From Lysobacter antibioticus (GTDB taxonomy: Bacteria; Pseudomonadota; Gammaproteobacteria; Xanthomonadales; Xanthomonadaceae), in NCBI RefSeq assembly GCF_001442535.1, contig NZ_CP013141.1:1346372-1410371 (forward strand): a stretch of DNA of 64,000 bases, read 5' to 3'. The notes below the pieces were generated by a model. It was not told where the DNA came from, ran no database searches, and was given only the letters and a program-made list of their open reading frames with translations. Both the position numbers and the translations under genes were made by a program. Positions 9,527 to 23,189 of the stretch are shown in pieces (within the stretch, counting starts at the first letter, position 1; each line of letters begins with the position of its first letter).

Positions 9527-9847
9527 ATGTCCCTGTTCGCCACTGACCGCCTCATCGGATTGCGACCGCTGGTTTGCGGCGCCGTCCTCACCCTCGCCCT
9601 GGCCGCCTGCGCCACGCCGATCCCGCCGACCAATGTCAGCCCGTCCACCTGCAACGCCGAAGCCGCGCGCTGGGCCATCGGCCGCGCCCCGAACGCCGAC
9701 GTGGTCGAACGCGCCCGCGTCGAAACCGGCAGCCGCAACGTGCGCGTGCTGACCCCGGGCATGGCCGCGACCATGGACTTCCAGCAGGACCGCCTCAACA
9801 TCGACGTCAACGAACGCGGCGCCATCACCGGCCTGCGCTGCGGCTGA
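9527..9847 (+). CDS. I78-family protease inhibitor lipoprotein
   Basis: A 106-residue lipoprotein. A hydrophobic signal ends in LALAAC, a lipobox with the cysteine near residue 28. The rest matches the peptidase inhibitor I78 fold: CNAEAARWAIGR, then VRVLTPGMAATMDFQQDRLNIDV and a terminal CG. Members of this family inhibit serine proteases. The ATG at 9527 is chosen because GGAG lies about 10 bp upstream and the signal peptide begins there; the frame is open further upstream but that part is not convincing. A second I78 gene follows 118 bp downstream, so this is a tandem paralogous pair, plausibly protecting a protease-secreting cell. That role is inferred. Confidence 0.85.
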   Translation: MSLFATDRLIGLRPLVCGAVLTLALAACATPIPPTNVSPSTCNAEAARWAIGRAPNADVVERARVETGSRNVRVLTPGMAATMDFQQDRLNIDVNERGAITGLRCG

Positions 9848-9864
9848 GGGCTGTGCGCACGGTC

Positions 9865-9914
9865 GCGGATCGCAGGATCCGCGGCCGGCGTTAACCCTGG
9901 GCACAGCTGTGCCC
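9865..9914. terminator. Two hairpins between the I78 genes
   Basis: GCGGATC-GCAG-GATCCGC (9865-9882) and the perfect palindrome GGGCACAGCTGTGCCC (9899-9914) follow the first I78 stop. No U-tract is present; they may attenuate read-through or protect the mRNA end. Confidence 0.4.
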
Positions 9915-9965
9915 GGGCAGGCTCGGGCCATCGCGCCGCGCGCGCATCCAGCGAAGGACGTCGCC

Positions 9966-10373
9966 ATGTCGAACCGGTCCGCTCTCTCCCAGCCCCTGCA
10001 CCGCCTGCTGTCCGGCGCGCTGCTCGCCGCGTCCCTGCCGCTGGCCATGGCCGCCTGCGCCGGCCCCCGCCCCGCCGATGAAATGCCGAGCGCCGCGGTC
10101 GAGCCGGCCGACGCTCAGAACGCCGGCAGCATCGCCCCCGGCGAACCCTCGCCGCTGCCGTCGCGCCCGACCTGCAACGCCGCGGCCGCCAAGGCCAGCC
10201 TGATCGGCAAGACCGCCGATGCAGCCACCGTCGAACAGGCGAAAGTCAGCGCCGGCGGCCACACCGTGCGCGTGCTCAAGCCGGGCCAGATGATCACCAA
10301 GGAGTACCTGGACGGCCGCGTCAATGTTCACGTCGACGAGAAGAACGTCATCGTCGACGTCGGCTGCGGTTGA
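9966..10373 (+). CDS. I78-family protease inhibitor lipoprotein, second copy
   Basis: A 135-residue paralogue of the preceding gene. The signal sequence ends in LAMAAC (lipobox). A Pro/Ala/Glu-rich spacer of roughly 40 residues leads into the I78 domain, with CNAAAAKASLIGK, VRVLKPGQMITKEYLDGRVNVHV and a terminal CG. AAGGA lies 9 bp before the ATG at 9966. The longer spacer would place the inhibitor domain further from the membrane than in the first copy. The two copies have diverged considerably, so the duplication is not recent. Confidence 0.85.
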   Translation: MSNRSALSQPLHRLLSGALLAASLPLAMAACAGPRPADEMPSAAVEPADAQNAGSIAPGEPSPLPSRPTCNAAAAKASLIGKTADAATVEQAKVSAGGHTVRVLKPGQMITKEYLDGRVNVHVDEKNVIVDVGCG

Positions 10374-10420
10374 GCGCAGGGCGGTTAAGCGCAGAAGCGG
10401 CGCTTATCCCAAGCGCTATC

Positions 10421-10452
10421 GCGTGCCGGCGAATCGAGGTTCGCCGGCACGC
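10421..10452. terminator. Bidirectional 13-bp stem-loop between convergent genes
   Basis: GCGTGCCGGCGAA (10421-10433) pairs perfectly with 10440-10452 across a 6-nt loop. It sits between the stop of the plus-strand I78 gene and the stop of the minus-strand KTSC gene, the usual place for a shared terminator. Confidence 0.6.
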
Positions 10453-10467
10453 GGGCGATCACGCCGC

Positions 10468-10668
10468 TCAGCTGGAATAGCGATCGCGGATGTGGGCGTG
10501 GTAGTAGCCGCCTTTCGAGGTCGCCGCGATCAGGCCCAGGTTCACGCTCTCGGGCACGCCGTGAAAATCGTAGTCCTGGCCCTCGACGAAGCGGATCCTC
10601 AGCAGCCCGGTCGCAAGGTCGTAGCCGATCGCCTCGATGGCCGAGGAAGAAACACGGATCATCTCCAT
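10468..10668 (-). CDS. KTSC-domain small protein
   Basis: A 66-residue protein consisting of one KTSC domain: VSSSAIEAIGYD, then LRIRFVEGQDYDFHGVPESV, then SKGGYYHAHIRDRY. The family is widespread and occurs alone or fused to lysyl-tRNA-synthetase-like or other domains; its function is not established. An in-frame ATG three codons upstream (10677) directly abuts the AAGGAG sequence. The ATG at 10668 lies 9 nt after it, so 10668 is the better start. It is convergent with the I78 gene and divergent from the RNase gene. Confidence 0.75.
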   Translation of the reverse strand: MEMIRVSSSAIEAIGYDLATGLLRIRFVEGQDYDFHGVPESVNLGLIAATSKGGYYHAHIRDRYSS

Positions 10669-10910
10669 TGCATGCATCTCCTTGAGGTGTGTGGTGGATC
10701 GCCCGGGTCGCGGTTGCGCCGAACCGAGCGCGCCGTTCGACCCCCACTATGAGAACACGACCCCGTCGCACGGCCCGCGACGCTGCGCAGCGCGAGGGAG
10801 CGCCGGTATGCGGCATCGGCTCGCCGATCGACAGCCGAGCCTATCGATAGCCGCGAGCGCGAGCCCGGCCCTTGGCCTAAACTGCCGGCGTTATCCGCCA
10901 GGAGTCTCCG

Positions 10911-11372
10911 ATGCGCCGTAATCTCTGGCTGATCGCCGCCGTGGTCTTGATCGGTCTGTGGGTCTGGAGCCAGCGCGACATGCAGGCGCCGCAACCCGCC
11001 GCCCCCGCGCATGCACCGGTGTCGCAGTCGCAGCCGGTCGCGCGCGACGCCGGGCGCGGCCACGCCGAAACCCTGCCGATCGCCTCGATCGCACTGCCGC
11101 CGGAAGCGGACGACACCTTGCGCCGCATTGCCGCGGGCGGCCCGTTCGCGCATCGCCAGGACGGCGGCGTGTTCCACAATCGCGAGCAACGCCTGCCGCG
11201 GCAACCGCGCGGCTATTACCGCGAGTACACGGTCGAGACGCCGCATTCCGACGACCGCGGCGCGCGCCGCATCGTCACCGGCGGCGACCCGCCGTCGGAG
11301 TACTACTACACCGGCGATCACTACCGCAGCTTCACCCGCTTCGACGTGCGGGCCGACGGAGGCGCGCGATGA
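10911..11372 (+). CDS. Guanyl-specific ribonuclease (RNase Sa/barnase-type), exported
   Basis: A 153-residue protein. Residues 4-20 form a hydrophobic N-terminal signal or anchor. A Pro/Ala-rich spacer precedes the catalytic domain, which starts near IALPPEADDTLRRI. Catalytic residues match RNase Sa in spacing: E105 (REYTVETP), R116 and R120 (DDRGARRIV), and H137 (YYTGDHYRSF). Relatives cleave RNA after guanosine and are secreted by many bacteria. The stop overlaps the barstar start by 4 bp (ATGA), so inhibitor and nuclease are made together. Whether it is a nutritional RNase, an antibacterial toxin or a tethered periplasmic enzyme cannot be told from sequence; the first hydrophobic segment has no clear cleavage site and may stay as an anchor. 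Confidence 0.88.
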   Translation: MRRNLWLIAAVVLIGLWVWSQRDMQAPQPAAPAHAPVSQSQPVARDAGRGHAETLPIASIALPPEADDTLRRIAAGGPFAHRQDGGVFHNREQRLPRQPRGYYREYTVETPHSDDRGARRIVTGGDPPSEYYYTGDHYRSFTRFDVRADGGAR

Positions 11373-11809
11373 GCGGCTCGATCGACCCGCGCGAGTTGCT
11401 CGCCGATCCGGCCCAGGCCGGCGCCTACTTCATCGATGCGCGCGACGCGCGCGCATTGGCCGATGCCGCGGCCGAGCTCGAATTCGCGGTCGCCCGCGTC
11501 GATTTCGCCGGCTGCGCCGACAAGGACGATGCGCTGGCGCGCATTGCCGCGGGCCTGCGTTTCCCGGCCTGGTTCGGCCATAACTGGGACGCACTCAACG
11601 ACTGCGTCAACGACCTGTCGTGGTGGCCGGCGCCGGGCTATCTGCTGTTGATCGAACACGCCGGCCCCTGGCAGGCCGAGCATGGAGAGGACGCCGCGAC
11701 GCTGGTCGAGATCCTCAACGACGCCGCGCAGGATTGGGCGAAGTCGCGCATCGCGTTCTGGGCGCTGTTGCCGCTGCCGCAATCCGAGCTCGAACAGATG
11801 GCGCCTTGA
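11369..11809 (+). CDS. Barstar-family ribonuclease inhibitor
   Basis: A 146-residue cytoplasmic protein with the barstar core (LRFPAWFGHNWDALNDCVNDL). In barstars the aspartates of this helix plug the RNase active site. The ATG at 11369 overlaps the RNase stop codon, giving translational coupling. It should protect the producer from the guanyl-specific RNase encoded just upstream. Confidence 0.9.
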   Translation: MSGSIDPRELLADPAQAGAYFIDARDARALADAAAELEFAVARVDFAGCADKDDALARIAAGLRFPAWFGHNWDALNDCVNDLSWWPAPGYLLLIEHAGPWQAEHGEDAATLVEILNDAAQDWAKSRIAFWALLPLPQSELEQMAP

Positions 11810-11833
11810 GCGAACCGCACGCCGGCTTTCAGG

Positions 11834-12062
11834 GTAGGAGCGGCGCGAGCCGCGACCGCGCACCCGCACGCGCCGGCGTCGATGGCCGTAGGTTTCGTGG
11901 TCGCGGCTTGTGACCAAAGGAAATCCCTGTGGGACGCCGTTCCTACTCCTAAAGCACGCCACGATGCGGCACCTGTAGGAGCGGCGCGAGCCGCGACCGC
12001 GCAGCCACCCGTGCGAACGTCGCCAGCCGCAGATTCGTGGTCGCGGCTCGCGCCGCTCCTAC
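11834..12062. repeat. Cluster of four GTAGGAGCGGCG...GCCGCGACC palindromic repeats
   Basis: Short-form copies lie at 11834-11857 and 11975-11998 (forward) and 12039-12062 (reverse). A long-form copy at 11899-11946 (reverse) carries an extra middle block related to GGATTTCCTTTGGTCACAA. They fill the 278-bp gap between the barstar and topoisomerase genes. The same element recurs at 34.4-35.5 and 52.0-53.2 kb. Confidence 0.85.
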
Positions 12063-12087
12063 CCTTTGAAGCAGGGGTCGTGACGCG

Positions 12088-13152
12088 CTAGCTCCGCCGC
12101 GCCTGCTTGAGGAATCGCAGCGCCGCGCGCTCCCATTCCAGTTCGCCGCGGGCGCCGTCGGCGTAACGCGCCAACCGGCCTTCGCGCCAGCCCACGAACA
12201 CGGCCGGGTCGATGTAGGCCTTACGGCAAACCGACGGGGTGTTGCGCAAGGCCTGCGCGACTTCGCCGATCACCGCGTTCTGCGCCGAGGCCAGGGCGCG
12301 TTCGCTCGGCGCGCCGCCGCGCGCGGGCTCGGGCAAGGGCAATGCGGCCAGGCGCCGGAACGCGGCCAGGGTGCCGCCCCAGGTGCGGAAATCCTTGGCG
12401 CTGAAGTCGGCGCCCATCGCGCGCTGCAGATAATCGTTGACCGCGCCGGAATCGATCGGCTGCAGGCGGCCGTCGTCGTCGCGATACTGGAACAGCGCCT
12501 GCCCCGGCAATTGCTGGCAACGCCGCACCAGCCGGGTCAGCCTGGCGTTGTCGAGTTCGACCTCCTGCGCCAGCCCGCTCTTGCCGCGAAAGCGAAAGCG
12601 CGCGCGGCCGTCGCGCAGGAATTCGACGTGGCGGTTGCGCAAGGTGGTCAGGCCGAACGAGCGGTTGCTGCGCGCGTACTCGTGATTGCCGATCCGCAGC
12701 AGGGTCTCGGCCATCACCGCCACCACGATCGCCAACACCTTGTCGCGCGGGAAGCCCGGCAGCTTCAGGTCACGACGCACACAGCGGCGCAACGCCGGCA
12801 ACGCGCGCCCGAAGTCGACCACGCGCTCGAACTTACCCTCGTCGCGGCGCTGCCGCCATTGCGGGTGATAACGGTATTGCTTGCGCCCGCGCGCATCGCG
12901 GCCGGTCGCCTGGATGTGGCCGCGCGCGTCGGCGCAGATCCAGACCTCGGTATAGGCCGGCGGAATCGCCAGTGCGCGGATGCGTTCGAGGGTCTTCGCT
13001 GCCTGCACCGCGTGGCCGCGCGCATCGCGATAGGCGAAGCCGCGCCCGGCACGCCGGCGCAGGATGCCGGGCTCGCCGTCGTTGACGTAACGCAAGCCGG
13101 CCGCGCGCGCGGCGCGGCGATTGACCGCAGCCGAAGGCGCTCGCTCGCTCAT
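12088..13152 (-). CDS. DNA topoisomerase IB (poxvirus type)
   Basis: A 354-residue type IB topoisomerase that relaxes supercoils by nicking one strand through a 3'-phosphotyrosyl intermediate. The N-terminal half holds the family block IRALAIPPAYTEVWIC followed by GRDARGRKQYRYHP. The catalytic half contains RIGNHEYARSNRSFGLTTLRNRH with the active-site arginine, KDFRTWGGTLAAF, and the nucleophile Y313 (VCRKAYIDPAVF). Length is normal for bacterial members. The ATG at 13152 is used. It is a stand-alone gene. Confidence 0.93.
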   Translation of the reverse strand: MSERAPSAAVNRRAARAAGLRYVNDGEPGILRRRAGRGFAYRDARGHAVQAAKTLERIRALAIPPAYTEVWICADARGHIQATGRDARGRKQYRYHPQWRQRRDEGKFERVVDFGRALPALRRCVRRDLKLPGFPRDKVLAIVVAVMAETLLRIGNHEYARSNRSFGLTTLRNRHVEFLRDGRARFRFRGKSGLAQEVELDNARLTRLVRRCQQLPGQALFQYRDDDGRLQPIDSGAVNDYLQRAMGADFSAKDFRTWGGTLAAFRRLAALPLPEPARGGAPSERALASAQNAVIGEVAQALRNTPSVCRKAYIDPAVFVGWREGRLARYADGARGELEWERAALRFLKQARRS

Positions 13153-13217
13153 GCCCCAGCAATACGGGGCCGGCCGTCAAGGCCGCGCCAAGAAGCCGCG
13201 GCGCGACGGCGCGCGGT

Positions 13218-13454
13218 TCAGCGCTCGTCGTCTTTTTTCTTGAAGTCGACCTTTTCCGAGGCGCCTTGCGAATCCCACTTCGCTTCGAGCTTGCGCTCGC
13301 ACCAGGCCGGCGGGGTTTCGCCGGGACGCGTCGGGCCGCTCGCGCATTCGGGGCGCGCATCGACCGCGGCATTGGTGTCGCGGTACTCGACGCCGCTGCA
13401 GGCGCCGAGCATCGCGGCAAAGGTCAGAACGGCGAGGCCGGTGAATAAACGCAT
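13218..13454 (-). CDS. Small lipoprotein of unknown function
   Basis: A 78-residue protein with a basic start (MRLF), a hydrophobic core and a lipobox (AMLGAC, cysteine at about 19). The mature part is charged, contains two further cysteines (PECAS and AWCERK) that may form a disulfide, and ends in a Lys/Asp-rich tail. No family is recognised. It lies between topoisomerase IB and the MFS gene, on the same strand as both. Confidence 0.7.
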   Translation of the reverse strand: MRLFTGLAVLTFAAMLGACSGVEYRDTNAAVDARPECASGPTRPGETPPAWCERKLEAKWDSQGASEKVDFKKKDDER

Positions 13455-13523
13455 GCAAGGCTCCTGTCGAGATCTCGCCGCCGACCTTCGCCGACGCGGC
13501 GAGGGCCCGCCAGTGTCATTGGT

Positions 13524-14789
13524 TCAGGCCACCGCATCGGCCGCGGCCGGCGCCGTCGCCGGCACGCGCGCATAACGCCAGGCGATCAGCAGACCGATGC
13601 CGAGCAGGGCCGCGGCGATGTACCACGGCGCGCCCGGCAGGTGGACCGGCGCCGACTTGCCGATGAAATAACCGAAGCTGCTGGCGAAGATCGCCGGCCC
13701 GACCACACCGGCCAGACTGACCAGGCTCATCAGCGCGCCCTGGATGCGGCCCTGTTCGTGGGCGCCGACCTGGCGCGTGACCAGGGCCTGGGTCGCCGGC
13801 GCCGCCATCGCCCACAAGGCGCTGATCGGCAGGCCGAGCAGGAAGATCAGGCCGGTGTCGGCGCTGCCGTAGACGATGAAGCCGATCACGCCGCAGGCCA
13901 GGCCGAACAGCAAGGTGCGGCGCTCGCCGACCCAGGCGACGACGCGGCCGATCAGGGCGACGTTGACGATGATGTTGAACACGCCGACCACCGCCAGCAC
14001 CCAGCCGACCTTGTCCAGGCCCCACTGGTACTGGTAGCCGGCGAACAGCACGAAGATGCTCGGGTAGACGTAGTGGGCCATGTTGGCGATGAACACCACC
14101 GCGGCCAGGCCGAACACCTGCGGGTAACGCTTGAGCAGCATCAGCGAGCCGAACGGGTTGGCGTGGGCCCAGTCGAAGCGCGCGGTGCGCTTTTCCGGCG
14201 GCAGCGATTCGGGCAGCACGAACCAGCCGTAGAAGAAGTTCAACAAGGCCAGGCCGGCGGCGAACCAGAACGGCAGGCGCATGTCGATCGCGCCGAGCTG
14301 GCTGCCGATCACCGGGCCGATCACGAAGCCGACGCCGAACGCGGCGCCGATCATGCCGAAGCTCTTGGCGCGCTGTTCCGGCGGGGTGACGTCGGCGACG
14401 TAGGCGTTGGCGGTGGTGAAGCTGGCCGCGGTGATGCCGGAGATGATGCGGCCGATCAGCAGCAGCGGCAGGGTGTTGGCCACCGCCATCAGGATGAAGT
14501 CCAGGCCCAGGCCCAGGCAGGAGATCAGGATCACCGGGCGCCGGCCGTACCGGTCCGACAGGCTGCCCTGGATCGGCGAGAACACGAACTGGATCAGCGC
14601 GAACACGGTGCCGAACAGGCCGACCCAGTACGCCGCCTTGGCGGTGTCGCCGCCGACGAAGTCTTCGATCAGGTGCGGCAGCACCGGAATGATCAGGCCG
14701 AACGACAGCACATCGATCAGCACGGTGATGAAGATGAAGACGAGCGCAGCACGACGCGCGCCCGAAACAGGAGCGGAGGGAGAGGTCAT
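13524..14789 (-). CDS. TetA/TCR-family MFS drug efflux transporter
   Basis: A 421-residue major facilitator protein with about 12 hydrophobic segments. The loop 2-3 signature reads GSLSDRYGRRPVIL, and a motif C-like FGVGFVIGPVIGS lies in TM5, both features of proton-driven drug antiporters. Overall it matches the tetracycline-resistance protein family, but the substrate cannot be assigned; many chromosomal members are not tetracycline pumps. The ATG at 14789 is preferred over the in-frame TTG three codons upstream. No TetR-type regulator is adjacent. Confidence 0.88.
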   Translation of the reverse strand: MTSPSAPVSGARRAALVFIFITVLIDVLSFGLIIPVLPHLIEDFVGGDTAKAAYWVGLFGTVFALIQFVFSPIQGSLSDRYGRRPVILISCLGLGLDFILMAVANTLPLLLIGRIISGITAASFTTANAYVADVTPPEQRAKSFGMIGAAFGVGFVIGPVIGSQLGAIDMRLPFWFAAGLALLNFFYGWFVLPESLPPEKRTARFDWAHANPFGSLMLLKRYPQVFGLAAVVFIANMAHYVYPSIFVLFAGYQYQWGLDKVGWVLAVVGVFNIIVNVALIGRVVAWVGERRTLLFGLACGVIGFIVYGSADTGLIFLLGLPISALWAMAAPATQALVTRQVGAHEQGRIQGALMSLVSLAGVVGPAIFASSFGYFIGKSAPVHLPGAPWYIAAALLGIGLLIAWRYARVPATAPAAADAVA

Positions 14790-15310
14790 GAGTGCCAAAG
14801 GGGCGAAAGGGCTTGCGAGTAGCGCAGTCTAGCGCGCAGGCGAGTGTGCGGCAGGGACGTTTGTCATCGCGCGATGGTTTCTTACGTTACTAATTGCCCG
14901 ACGAATCGAGAATTTTCCCATCCGGATCATTGGCTTACAAAATCGCTTGTGAGCGCGCGCGCTCACAGTTCCGTGCGCGTGTAAGCAGGGCAAATTCCGC
15001 GCCCATGGGCGAATTGCCGCATCGCACAATTTGTGGTTTAGTCGAAACACGCTCGGTTTTGAGACTGCCGGTGCGGGACGAGTCCCGCGCCAGTGGCGGA
15101 TGCGCCCTGCGCGCAACACAACCGAACCTCGCAACAGAACCTCCAGCAACACCGCCAAGCCACCAATCGATATCGCGAACGTCGCTTCGCGTTGGGGAAC
15201 CGCCTCCGGGGACCAGTTTTAGTACATCGATGCAAGGACCCGGTCAGACCACAACGTAAAGCGATAGCGAGCTAGCGATCCACGGAACACCCCACCGGTC
15301 CGGAGATGCG
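14790..15310. other. 521-bp divergent gap between the MFS gene and gltB
   Basis: Both genes read outward from this gap. It holds the 20-bp palindrome described separately, flanked by CTTACA (near 14933) and TGTAAG (near 14980) as an outer inverted pair. A further hairpin GCGGGA-CGAG-TCCCGC lies at 15073-15088. The long gltB leader and an AT-richer stretch near 14880-14950 are consistent with promoters. No gene was recognised. Confidence 0.5.
14948..14967. promoter_or_regulatory. Perfect 20-bp palindrome upstream of gltB
   Basis: TGTGAGCGCGCGCGCTCACA is an exact palindrome. The TGTGA/TCACA arms resemble CRP/Clp half-sites, but the spacer is 10 bp rather than the 6 bp a CRP-family dimer needs. 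A different dimeric regulator, or coincidence with a GC run, is possible. It lies 343 bp before gltB and 158 bp before the divergent MFS start. Confidence 0.45.
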
Positions 15311-19780
<4,470 letters not shown>

Positions 19781-19805
19781 TGACGATGACGCACCCGGCA
19801 ACGGC

Positions 19806-19970
19806 AACGGCAAATCCCCCCTGCCCCGCTTTTGCAAAGGGGGGAACGGCGGTGGAGCACCGGTTCCTGCGGCACGAATCGCGCGAACGCCCCGCGTCTG
19901 CGCACGATCGCCATGACAAACGGGTACTCCTCCCCCCTTCGAAAAAGGGGGCCGGGGGGATTTGCTTCTG
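19806..19970. repeat. Inverted pair of the AAATCCCCC/GGGGGGATTT repeat between gltB and gltD
   Basis: A forward copy (about 19811-19843) and a reverse copy (about 19927-19967) face each other and would form outer arms AAATCCCCC...GGGGGGATTT plus a small hairpin in each. Such intergenic palindromes in an operon can alter mRNA stability or the relative yield of the two subunits; this is inference. Confidence 0.8.
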
Positions 19971-19971
19971 A

Positions 19972-21564
<1,593 letters not shown>

Positions 21565-21624
21565 CGCTTTTTCACGCCTGCAGACAGGGATGCACGGGCT
21601 CCGCACCCCGCGAGAGCTCCAGAC

Positions 21625-21782
21625 CATCATCCCCGCGAAGGCGGGGGTGAATGGATGCGGCTTGCGAGCCACTGGCTCGCGCATCCATGAACGCCTGGGC
21701 GCTGTGCGCCCTGGCCGGGCCGCAGAGACCTCAAGCGTTCTCGCCCGGAGCCCTGGATCCCCGCCTTCGCGGGGATAACGGC
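21625..21782. repeat. Composite 150-bp repeat with CCCCGC/GCGGGG ends
   Basis: The unit begins at CATCCCCGCGAAGGCGGGGG and ends at the reverse of the same motif (about 21752-21778). Inside are hairpins GCGAGCCA-C-TGGCTCGC and a GGGCGC..GCGCCC stem. Related copies lie at 24985-25235 (two, opposite orientation) and a deleted one at 30130-30225. It fills most of the 333-bp gap between gltD and folE; nothing else was seen there. Confidence 0.8.
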
Positions 21783-21897
21783 CTGGGAGAAGCGCTGCGG
21801 AGCCTGATTGCCGCGAAGGCAAGTTCGCCATTGCATCGTCGGTACCGGCGATGCAGGCCGGTCCATGGGAACCGACCCACCGCTGCTCACGGCGCCG

Positions 21898-22491
21898 TCA
21901 GCGGCCCGGGCCGACGTCGATGAAGCGCAGGAACTCGGCGCGGGTGCGGGCGTCGTCGCGGAACATGCCGAGCATCTTCGAGGTGATCATGCTGACGCCG
22001 CGCTTGTGCACGCCGCGGGTGGTCATGCATTCGTGGGCGCCTTCGATGACCACGCCGACGCCGAGCGGTTGCAGCACGTCCTGGATCGACTGGGCGATCT
22101 GTGCGGTCATCTTTTCCTGGACCTGGAAACGGCGCGCGTAGGTCTCGACCACGCGGGCCAGCTTGCTGATGCCGACGACCTTGCCGCTCGGCAGATAGCC
22201 GACATGGGCCTTGCCGATGATCGGCGCCATGTGGTGCTCGCAATGGCTCTCGAACTCGATGTCGCGCAGCACGATCATTTCGTCGTAACCGGCCACTTCC
22301 TCGAAGGTGCGCGCCAGGTATTCGCGCGGATCGTCGCCGTAGCCGCTGAACCAGTCGCCGTAGGCTTCGACCACGCGCTTGGGCGTGTCGAGCAGGCCTT
22401 CGCGGGCGGGGTCTTCGCCGGCCCAGCTCAGCAGGGTGCGGACGGCGGCCTCGGCCTGTTCGCGGGACGGCTTGCTGTCGTTGTCGGCCAT
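21898..22491 (-). CDS. folE: GTP cyclohydrolase I
   Basis: A 197-residue enzyme converting GTP to 7,8-dihydroneopterin triphosphate, the first step toward folate and tetrahydrobiopterin. Zinc and catalytic motifs are visible: [21 protein letters not shown] in the middle and [12 protein letters not shown] near the end. The ATG at 22491 (MADNDSKPS) with GAGG upstream is chosen; a ten-codon upstream extension from another possible start is not family-like. A tetrahydropterin supply is relevant to the phhA gene near the right edge, whose product uses that cofactor. Confidence 0.96.
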   Translation of the reverse strand: MADNDSKPSREQAEAAVRTLLSWAGEDPAREGLLDTPKRVVEAYGDWFSGYGDDPREYLARTFEEVAGYDEMIVLRDIEFESHCEHHMAPIIGKAHVGYLPSGKVVGISKLARVVETYARRFQVQEKMTAQIAQSIQDVLQPLGVGVVIEGAHECMTTRGVHKRGVSMITSKMLGMFRDDARTRAEFLRFIDVGPGR

Positions 22492-22611
22492 GGTCCGGCC
22501 TCTTGCATGTGGGAGGGGCATCCTACTCCACCGCGCCGCGCACGCCGAGTGCGCGGGCGGAACGCCGGGTTGCCGTGGCTGCGACGGCCGCCGCCAACCG
22601 CCACGGCCGGC

Positions 22612-22639
22612 AAAAAAAAGGCCGCCCGGAGGGGCGACC
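22612..22639 (-). terminator. Rho-independent terminator of the small unknown gene
   Basis: On the minus strand an 8-bp stem (GGTCGCCC/GGGCGGCC, one G-U pair) with a 4-nt loop is followed by eight T. It lies 53 bp past the stop of the gene at 22693-23034 and separates it from folE. Confidence 0.85.
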
Positions 22640-22692
22640 AGTAGACTCCCCGGGGGAGAGCGCCTAGGGAGCGGTGGTCATCGCGCGAGCCG

Positions 22693-23034
22693 TCAGCGCA
22701 GCGACCGGTCGAGTGCGTGAGGCAGGCTGCGCTCGATGTGATGCCATCCGTCGCGCACCGCCTCGCGCGCTTCGATCCAATGCAGGCGCGAGCTGGCGCG
22801 GTGCCGGTGCCATTCGCGTCCCAGTTCGGCCTCGACCTCTTCGAAGCGGTGCCCGCCGCAGTCCAGATAGCTGTCGTAGCCGTAACGGTAGGCGGGTTCG
22901 TAGTCGGGCCATTCGCGTCCGGCGCTGTAGTACGCGGCGAAACGGTATTCGCGATGGAAGTGCTCGCGGTATTCGCCAAGGTCGATCGCCTCGGCCACCG
23001 CCGAACCGACCTCCTTTGCGTCGAGATGTTTCAT
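22693..23034 (-). CDS. Conserved hypothetical small protein, aromatic and charged
   Basis: A 113-residue protein, rich in Tyr, Trp, His, Glu and Arg, with no signal peptide or membrane segment. It has a YEPAYRYGYDSY block and a C-terminal helix-like half (WHRHRASSRLHWIEAREAVRDGWHHIER). I have an impression of similar Xanthomonadaceae hypotheticals, but know no function. The ATG at 23034 is preceded by a moderately G-rich leader, and the gene ends in a good intrinsic terminator, which supports that it is real. Confidence 0.65.
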   Translation of the reverse strand: MKHLDAKEVGSAVAEAIDLGEYREHFHREYRFAAYYSAGREWPDYEPAYRYGYDSYLDCGGHRFEEVEAELGREWHRHRASSRLHWIEAREAVRDGWHHIERSLPHALDRSLR

Positions 23035-23189
23035 GGCCGGCGTCGGATTCCAGGGACGCCACGTGCGTCCTTGGCCACCACGCTAGGCCTTGATCCATGC
23101 AATGCAGGTGAAGATCGGATGCAACCGCGCCGATGTTCAGCAAACGGTGGCGCGCGGCTCAGCGGCGTCAGGGCCGCGTGAGGGCGGAA

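Noticed and set aside
14948-14967. CRP/Clp binding site call for the palindrome
   Set aside because: The half-site spacing is 10 bp instead of 6, so a CRP-family dimer should not fit.
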